From positions 62,001-126,000 of the forward strand of contig JAGBFB010000029.1 in assembly GCA_017936665.1 (NCBI GenBank): a stretch of DNA of 64,000 bases, written 5' to 3'. This DNA is from Spirochaetaceae bacterium. Its GTDB lineage: Bacteria > Spirochaetota > Spirochaetia > Treponematales > Treponemataceae. Made by a program: the position numbers and the translations under genes. Shown here piece by piece: positions 58,909 through 64,000 of the stretch; position 1 is the first letter of the stretch, and the number at the start of each line of letters is the position of its first letter. The notes beneath the pieces were generated by a model. That model was not told the origin of the DNA. It made no database searches and worked only from the letters and a program-made list of their open reading frames with translations.

Positions 58909-60873
58909 CTAAAATAATGTTTTGATAATATCAGCATATTTTTCTACGATTTTGTATCGCATCATTTCTTGTTTTGCAGAAAGTTCTTCTCCAACTGTAA
59001 AACTATTTGGAAGTAATGCAAATTTATAGATTTTTTCACAAACTCTAAATCCATTTTCTGTAGAATCTTTAGTTTTAATTTCTGTATCTAATAAATCGAT
59101 AATTTCTTTTGTTTTTAGAAGTTCTTCATAATCTCCAGTGTCAAGATTGTTTTCTTTAGCAAAGGCGATTACATTTTCTTTTGAAGGAACAACTAATGCA
59201 CCTAGATATTTTCGGTCTTGTCCAAGTACAATTGCACTTTCGATGTAAGGACTTGTGCAAAGTTCACTTTCAATAACTGCTGGTTCGATATTTTCACCAC
59301 CTAAAAGAACGATGGTATCTTTTGCACGACCTGTAATTTTAATTTCATTATCAAATGTTAAAAGTCCAAGGTCACCTGTGTTCAACCAGCCATCTTCATC
59401 AATTATTTTTTCTGTTAAATCAGGTCGTTTATAATAACCTTTCATAACTTGTTCACTTCGAACAAAAATCAAACCTTTTTTACCAGAACCAAGATGTTCT
59501 TTACTTGTTGCAACTCCGTTTTCTTCTGGAAGGATTTTTACTTCCATTGTTGGGAATATTGCACCTACACAACCTGGACGAGGTTCTTTGTAGTATCTAA
59601 ATGAAATAACTGGAGCTGTTTCTGTAAGACCGTATCCTTCCAAAAGATTTAACCCGATTGCTCTGTAAAAATCGTCAACATCTTTTTGTAAAGCCCCACC
59701 ACCACTAATTGCGATTGAAATTCTTCCACCAAACTTATCTCGGATTTTTTTGAAAACAAGAGCATCTCCTAATTGTCTTAAAGGCCATAATAAAATCATT
59801 GGAAGGATTCCACAAATTGCATCAAGAAGTTTATTTCGTTTTGAAACCTGACAAACATGACCTAAAACTTTATCTTTTGCATTTGCGTACTTTTTACCAA
59901 CATTAATGAAGAACTTAAATAATTTTAGAGTGATTCCACCTTTTTTTACCATTGCTTTGTTTACACCATTTGCTAATGCTTCCCAAAGGCGAGGAACTCC
60001 ACAAATCCATTGAGGTCTAATAACAGCCATATCACCAAGCAAAATTGATGCAACTGGCTTTGAATAAGCAAGTCCGTTTACAAAATATATTGCTACATAC
60101 TGAATAAATCTTTCAAAACTGTGCCATACTGGAAGAATTGACATCCACCAATCACCTTTTTTTGATTTAATAAAATCTGGAATTGCAGAAAGTTGAACTG
60201 TGTAATTTTTATGAGTAAGCATTACTCCTTTTGGAGTTCCAGTTGTACCAGAAGTAAAAATAATAGTTGCATTATCTTCTGGTTGTGTTAATTCCATTTC
60301 ATTTTCAATTTTTTTTGTGTTTTCTTCTGGGTTTTTAGAATAAAGTTCTTCTCCAAGTTTTAGCAATTCTTCAAAATTATAAATCTTTAAGTCTTTGTAT
60401 TGAGTCATCAATTCTTCATCTTCTTTTGAAAGTGGTTCAAAAACAACTGCTGTTTTTAATAAAGGAACTTCTTCTATTTTTTCAGTAACTTTTTTTAATT
60501 GACGGGCATTTTCAAAAAATCCATAACGGCAATCTGCAAATGAAATGATAAAACGAATTTCGTTTCCGAGGGAATCACATCCACGAGGAACATCAGCACA
60601 ACCAAGGGATTGAATTGCTAGGTCTGAAATCAACCATTCTCTACGATTATCTGAAATGAGAGCAATATTTTCTCCACGAACAATTCCAATTTCTTGTAAT
60701 GCAAGTGCAAATGAAATTACATTATTATAAACTGTTTGATAAGTGAATGTCTGGAATTTTCCATCTTTGTCTTTAGAAGCCTGTAATCCTACATCTGGGT
60801 TTGCTTTTGCCCGTTCTTTGAACAATAAAGGTAGGTTTTTAGGTAATGTGTTATCAAGTGTAAATTTTGGCAT
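58909..60873 (-). CDS. fadD: Long-chain fatty-acid--CoA ligase
   Basis: The 654-aa adenylate-forming enzyme activates fatty acids with ATP and CoA. It shows IIFTSGTTGTPKGVMLTHKN, GYGLTETAPVISFRYY, YYKRPDLTEKIIDEDGWLNT and the hinge GRAKDTIVLLGGENIEPA. Length and the long N-terminal domain fit the long-chain type (FadD/ACSL, FAA1-like). ATG 60873 is chosen (GAGG 8 nt upstream) over a longer frame to 60933. Treponemes take up fatty acids from the host, so import and activation fit. Confidence 0.92.
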   Translation of the reverse strand: MPKFTLDNTLPKNLPLLFKERAKANPDVGLQASKDKDGKFQTFTYQTVYNNVISFALALQEIGIVRGENIALISDNRREWLISDLAIQSLGCADVPRGCDSLGNEIRFIISFADCRYGFFENARQLKKVTEKIEEVPLLKTAVVFEPLSKEDEELMTQYKDLKIYNFEELLKLGEELYSKNPEENTKKIENEMELTQPEDNATIIFTSGTTGTPKGVMLTHKNYTVQLSAIPDFIKSKKGDWWMSILPVWHSFERFIQYVAIYFVNGLAYSKPVASILLGDMAVIRPQWICGVPRLWEALANGVNKAMVKKGGITLKLFKFFINVGKKYANAKDKVLGHVCQVSKRNKLLDAICGILPMILLWPLRQLGDALVFKKIRDKFGGRISIAISGGGALQKDVDDFYRAIGLNLLEGYGLTETAPVISFRYYKEPRPGCVGAIFPTMEVKILPEENGVATSKEHLGSGKKGLIFVRSEQVMKGYYKRPDLTEKIIDEDGWLNTGDLGLLTFDNEIKITGRAKDTIVLLGGENIEPAVIESELCTSPYIESAIVLGQDRKYLGALVVPSKENVIAFAKENNLDTGDYEELLKTKEIIDLLDTEIKTKDSTENGFRVCEKIYKFALLPNSFTVGEELSAKQEMMRYKIVEKYADIIKTLF

Positions 60874-61033
60874 TAAAATCCTCTTCCTAATAAAATTTTT
60901 CTTGACATTATCACATATTTTGTCATTATGCAAGTGTAGTTGCTATTTTTATACGATTTTTTTTTAATTTGTACTGAAAAATTTAAATTACAAATTTATC
61001 CTATAATTTATAAAAGTGTGTTACACTATAAAT

Positions 61034-61603
61034 ATGATTAAAAATAAAAATTTTATTCAACAAACCCATTTTATTGGAGTTTTGGTTCCAGAAGAAATAA
61101 CTCATACTTTAGAAGATTGTAGAAAATACATGAATCACACTTTTGGTTGCAAATCTGGATATGGAACTCCAATTCATATAACTTTAGTTCCGCCATTTAA
61201 ATTACCAGAAGAATTTTCTACGCAGGATTTAATTTTTTCCATGAATCAAGAAATTCTTTCTGTTGATAACAAACTAAAATTTAATGGCAGAATTGAAAAT
61301 TTTGATGCCTTTGGAGATAGAACAATTTTTGCAAAAGTAATTCCCAATAAAAAATGGAATTTTCTAAGGGATAAAACTCTTGATGCTGTGTTAAAAGTTG
61401 CTCCTGATTGTACAAAAAAAGATAAAAGACCTTTTCAGCCTCATCTAACAGTTGCAAATCGAGATATTCCTTCAGGTGTTTCTGTTCAGGCTTTAGAAGT
61501 AATGAATGAACTTAACCTTATAGAAGATTTTCCTGTTGATAATATTACGATTTTTGAACGACATGAAAATAAATGGTGTATTGCTTGGAGTGGAGAATTG
61601 TAA
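61034..61603 (+). CDS. 2H-phosphoesterase (LigT/2'-5' RNA ligase-like)
   Basis: The 189-aa protein has two HxT/S motifs, PIHITLVPPF near residue 50 and PHLTVANRD near 140, the hallmark of the 2H superfamily that hydrolyses or ligates 2'-5' or cyclic phosphate bonds in RNA. The length suits the LigT-like group. ATG 61034 is preferred because a GTG at 61016 adds six unlikely residues; no clear Shine-Dalgarno is seen. TATAAT is at 61002-61007. Confidence 0.82.
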   Translation: MIKNKNFIQQTHFIGVLVPEEITHTLEDCRKYMNHTFGCKSGYGTPIHITLVPPFKLPEEFSTQDLIFSMNQEILSVDNKLKFNGRIENFDAFGDRTIFAKVIPNKKWNFLRDKTLDAVLKVAPDCTKKDKRPFQPHLTVANRDIPSGVSVQALEVMNELNLIEDFPVDNITIFERHENKWCIAWSGEL

Positions 61604-61649
61604 AACTTCCAAGACGTGTTCTATAAAGAAATATCTTGGAAGTTTTTTT
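61603..61649 (+). terminator. Terminator after the LigT-like gene
   Basis: AAACTTCCAAGA (61603-61614) pairs perfectly with TCTTGGAAGTTT (61634-61645), followed by T to 61649. Confidence 0.88.
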
Positions 61650-61678
61650 ATGAAAAATATCTTTTTGGGAAAAATTAA

Positions 61679-62290
61679 TTATTTTTCGCTTTCTACTTGA
61701 GCTTTAATTGCTGCAAAAAGTTCATCGTATTCTGTAAATGCTTTTACATCAGGATTGTCTTTTTGGATATGTTCTGGTGAACGGAATAAAAATCCTTTTT
61801 CGGCTTGTTTAATCATTCCTAAATCGTTAAAAGAATCTCCCGAAGCGATTGTTTTGTATCCGATAGATTGCAAAGCTTTTATAGCGTGATATTTTCCGTT
61901 ATCTTGACGCATTTTGAAGCCTGTAATCATATTTTTTTCGTCTACGATAAGTTCGTTACAGAAAATTGTAGGCATATCAAGTTGTTGCATTAAAGGAAGA
62001 GCAAATTGAGTGAAGGTGTCAGAAAGAATGATTACTTGGCAAAGTTGTCGCAATTTATCTAAAAATTCTTTTGCTCCATCAAGAGGTTTGATTTTTGCGA
62101 TTGTATTTTGAATATCCTTTAGAGTAAGATTGTGTTCTTTTAAAATTCCAATTCGTTTGTTCATAAGAACATTGTAATCTGGAATATCACGAGTTGTTAA
62201 TTTTAATTCTTCAATTCCAGTTTCTTCAGCAAAGGCAATCCAAATTTCTGGAACTAAAACACCTTCTAAATCTAAACAAGTTACATACAT
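61679..62290 (-). CDS. thrH: Phosphoserine phosphatase/homoserine phosphotransferase (ThrH)
   Basis: The 203-aa HAD enzyme has motif I CLDLEGVLVPEIW (the DxE form of HAD motif I typical of ThrH), motif II ILSDTFTQF and motif III SGDSFNDLGMIK. ThrH dephosphorylates phosphoserine and can move phosphate to homoserine. Length equals Pseudomonas ThrH (205 aa). ATG 62290 lies after AGGAG. It is downstream of the antiporter gene in the same orientation but separated by a long inverted repeat and a terminator-like hairpin. Confidence 0.9.
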   Translation of the reverse strand: MYVTCLDLEGVLVPEIWIAFAEETGIEELKLTTRDIPDYNVLMNKRIGILKEHNLTLKDIQNTIAKIKPLDGAKEFLDKLRQLCQVIILSDTFTQFALPLMQQLDMPTIFCNELIVDEKNMITGFKMRQDNGKYHAIKALQSIGYKTIASGDSFNDLGMIKQAEKGFLFRSPEHIQKDNPDVKAFTEYDELFAAIKAQVESEK

Positions 62291-62309
62291 AAAAACTCCT
62301 ATAAGAACA

Positions 62310-62402
62310 TTATCTTCGGCTTCTCAGGTGAAAAATAAAAACTGCTCCGGTTTCGCTTCGCTCAAAAGTCGCTATTTTTTCTTTTTCACCTTACAGCCGA
62401 TA
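62310..62402. repeat. Long inverted repeat between nhaC-like and thrH genes
   Basis: TCGGCT (62316) and AGGTGAAAAA (62326-62335) face TTTTTCACCT (62382-62391) and AGCCGA (62395-62400). The resulting stem-loop is about 93 bp with a GC-richer loop containing TCGCTTCGCTC. No T run follows on either strand, so it is not an ordinary terminator. Confidence 0.65.
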
Positions 62403-62437
62403 ATTAAATTCTTCTATCATGCAAAGAATAAAATATG

Positions 62438-62475
62438 AATATAAAAAATCTGTTCAATCACGTATTTTTTATATT
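62438..62475. terminator. AT-only hairpin after the antiporter gene
   Basis: AATATAAAAAAT (62438-62449) and ATTTTTTATATT (62464-62475) are perfect complements, followed by T on the plus strand. It lies 48 bp after the antiporter stop and could end transcription despite low GC. Confidence 0.4.
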
Positions 62476-62522
62476 TTTTTTAATATAATACGGTTTATTC
62501 TAGTAGAAAAAAGTAATATTTT

Positions 62523-64000
62523 CTAGTACATCAAAAATCCTGCGATTGTAAAAAGAATCATAGAAATTCCAGCACCGATAAATCCGTAGGGCATTTGAGA
62601 AATTCCGTGTTCAAAGTTATCGCATCCACAGGCAGAAGAACTAATAATTGTTGCGTCAGAATAGAAACAAATGTGGCTTCCAAAAACTCCAGCTGATAAA
62701 ACTGCACTTACTGCCAAAACAGGATTTACGCCTACTGCTTGGGCTAGCGGAATTACGATAGGGAGTGCAATAATGTAAAGCCCCCAGTTTGTCCCTGTGA
62801 TAAATTCAGTTATTCCCAAAATGACGAAAATTAAAAGAGGCATTAACTGAGGAATTTTTTCCATAACAGGAAGTACGCCTTGAATAATTGTTTGTGTAAA
62901 CTGGATTCTGCTACTTGCATAACTGAATAAAAATGCCAAAACCATCAAAATTAATGGAAGAAGCATATTTTTTAAGCCTTCTATACAGTAATCTGCAAAT
63001 TCTTGAGCAGTCATTAATCCTCTTGAAACATACAAAACAAACATAAATCCAAGTGTGATAATTACGCCTTTTTGCATATCAATTCCACTAAAAATTGTTG
63101 CAAGAACTAAACATGCAATTGGTAGAAGAAAATCAATCATCTTTCCGTCTGTGTAAGTTTCGTTGGAATTTCCTCTAATATCAATTTTTTCTGAGCCTGG
63201 AGGGGCAACTGGTCCACCGTTTTTTACTCGATTATCAGCTTTTTTCATTCTTCCGATTGGTGGAATAACTCTTAAAATAAAAAGCAAAACGATAATTAAG
63301 GCTGCCCAAGCATAAAAGTTAAATGGAATTGTTTTTATGAAGTACAATAGAGAATTTTCTTCTGTTGTTAAACCGTTTGCAACAAACAAACGTGATGCAA
63401 AAACAGCCCAAGTTGAAATTGGCAAAATAACGCAAATTGGTGCGGCTGTAGAATCTACGATGTAGGTTAATTCTTCTCGTGAAACTTTGTGTTTATCTGT
63501 AATTGGTGCCATACAAGAACCAACTGTTAAACTATTTAGATAGTCATCAATGAATATGATAATTCCTAATAGGTAAGTCCACAAAAGAGTTCCCACCCTA
63601 GATTTTGAATGTTTTGCAACAAACTTTCCGAAGGCCAAACTTCCGCCTGTTTTTTCAATAAGTTTAATAATACTTCCCATTAAACCACAAACGATAATGA
63701 GCCAGCCTGTATCTTCATCCATCATTACAGATGTTAGACCTGTGTTAAATTCTGATAAAAAATGAGTTCTATCTGCAAAGATAAAACACATTAAGGTTGC
63801 AAGAATTAATGCTTCTAGTATGCGCTTAGTAGTGAAAATATAAACTATAAGAAATAAAGCAGGAATTAGGGCAAAAAATCCGATAGAAATTCCATTTTCA
63901 GTTATTTGTTCAGAAGTTATACCCTCTGGTAAAGGTGGCAAAAATGCAGTTATAAGTAATGTTCCACCAAGTACAAAAAAAGCAGTAAGAAAGAATCTAA
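62523..64000 (-). CDS. NhaC-type Na+/H+ antiporter, 5' end outside the window
   Basis: At least 492 residues are visible. The frame stays open to the right edge: upstream of a TTG at 63941 there is a further hydrophobic helix (FFLTAFFVLGGTLLITAFLP), so the true start lies beyond 64000. The family is suggested by FIDDYLNSLTVGSCMAPITD, STAAPICVILPISTWAVF and GTNWGLYIIALPIVIPLA, with about eleven membrane segments. It exchanges Na+ for H+ or an organic acid such as malate/lactate across the inner membrane, which fits a cell using an Rnf ion pump. Confidence 0.88.
   Translation of the reverse strand, partial: RFFLTAFFVLGGTLLITAFLPPLPEGITSEQITENGISIGFFALIPALFLIVYIFTTKRILEALILATLMCFIFADRTHFLSEFNTGLTSVMMDEDTGWLIIVCGLMGSIIKLIEKTGGSLAFGKFVAKHSKSRVGTLLWTYLLGIIIFIDDYLNSLTVGSCMAPITDKHKVSREELTYIVDSTAAPICVILPISTWAVFASRLFVANGLTTEENSLLYFIKTIPFNFYAWAALIIVLLFILRVIPPIGRMKKADNRVKNGGPVAPPGSEKIDIRGNSNETYTDGKMIDFLLPIACLVLATIFSGIDMQKGVIITLGFMFVLYVSRGLMTAQEFADYCIEGLKNMLLPLILMVLAFLFSYASSRIQFTQTIIQGVLPVMEKIPQLMPLLIFVILGITEFITGTNWGLYIIALPIVIPLAQAVGVNPVLAVSAVLSAGVFGSHICFYSDATIISSSACGCDNFEHGISQMPYGFIGAGISMILFTIAGFLMY

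Noticed and set aside
62523-63941. TTG at 63941 as the antiporter start
   Set aside because: The same frame continues upstream through another membrane helix to the edge of the window with no stop.

Overview
The window is low-GC DNA that looks like a host-associated Treponema (Spirochaetota). The main clues are a UPF0164/FadL-like treponemal outer-membrane barrel gene, a spirochaete DUF5312-type protein, a DUF4469 HU-like protein, a ThrRS without a TGS domain, a Na+-translocating Rnf complex, many small Cys-anchored lipoproteins, and poly-G tracts placed at promoters as in T. pallidum tpr genes. No rRNA, tRNA, transposase, prophage or CRISPR array was recognised.

Layout. 1-6.4 kb: end of a peptide-binding-protein operon, thrS behind a tRNA-anticodon-like hairpin, an LPP20-type lipoprotein, a VapC-type toxin-antitoxin pair with a micro-ORF, an HU/DUF4469 protein and a possible small RNA. 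6.5-17.7 kb: an accessory defence island. A 23-bp periodic repeat array precedes an HNH-DGQHR protein, a nuclease-methylase fusion with its specificity subunit (BcgI-like, no HsdR translocase), an unknown coupled protein, an OLD-like ATPase-TOPRIM protein and an AlbA_2/Schlafen protein. A DUF3990 remnant, a Fic enzyme and a DinJ-YafQ pair flanked by two copies of the fic 3' end follow. 17.7-24.9 kb: lipoprotein, MATE pump, ECF sigma/anti-sigma cluster, FliL-like protein, a large acidic sensor-like membrane protein, a thioesterase and a PHP phosphatase. 25-29.2 kb: metNIQ methionine importer and the DUF5312 protein. 29.3-34.2 kb: rnfCDGEAB. 34.3-38.8 kb: UPF0164 barrel, then a giant Ig-like/FlgD-repeat protein with an OmpA C-terminus behind a stack of hairpins. 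38.8-39.4 kb: noncoding repeat cluster. 39.4-43.8 kb: nucleotidyltransferase and lipoproteins, including a tandem duplicate whose two promoters carry G8 and G9 tracts. 43.9-51.1 kb: DEAD-box helicase and a murE-ddl-dapF-like-murD cell-wall operon. 51.2-51.5 kb: a candidate convergent type I toxin-antitoxin locus (32-aa hydrophobic peptide plus antisense RNA). 51.6-57.1 kb: iorAB-paaK, a sugar kinase and an EamA exporter. 57.1-64 kb: two XRE regulators (one fused to a desulfoferrodoxin-like domain), a zinc-ribbon membrane protein, acyl-CoA synthetase, LigT-like protein, ThrH and an NhaC-type antiporter running off the edge.

How it works together. IorAB would reduce ferredoxin from aryl-pyruvates, PaaK handles the aryl-acyl-CoA step, Rnf couples ferredoxin oxidation to NAD+ reduction and ion export, and the NhaC antiporter uses or balances the ion gradient; this fits an amino-acid- and sugar-fermenting anaerobe. 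The cell-wall operon fits a non-DAP peptidoglycan, because MurE has an EDPR-type motif and the DapF homologue has lost its catalytic context. Most promising for novelty are the poly-G lipoprotein pair, the thrS leader hairpin, the convergent micro-toxin locus and the defence island.
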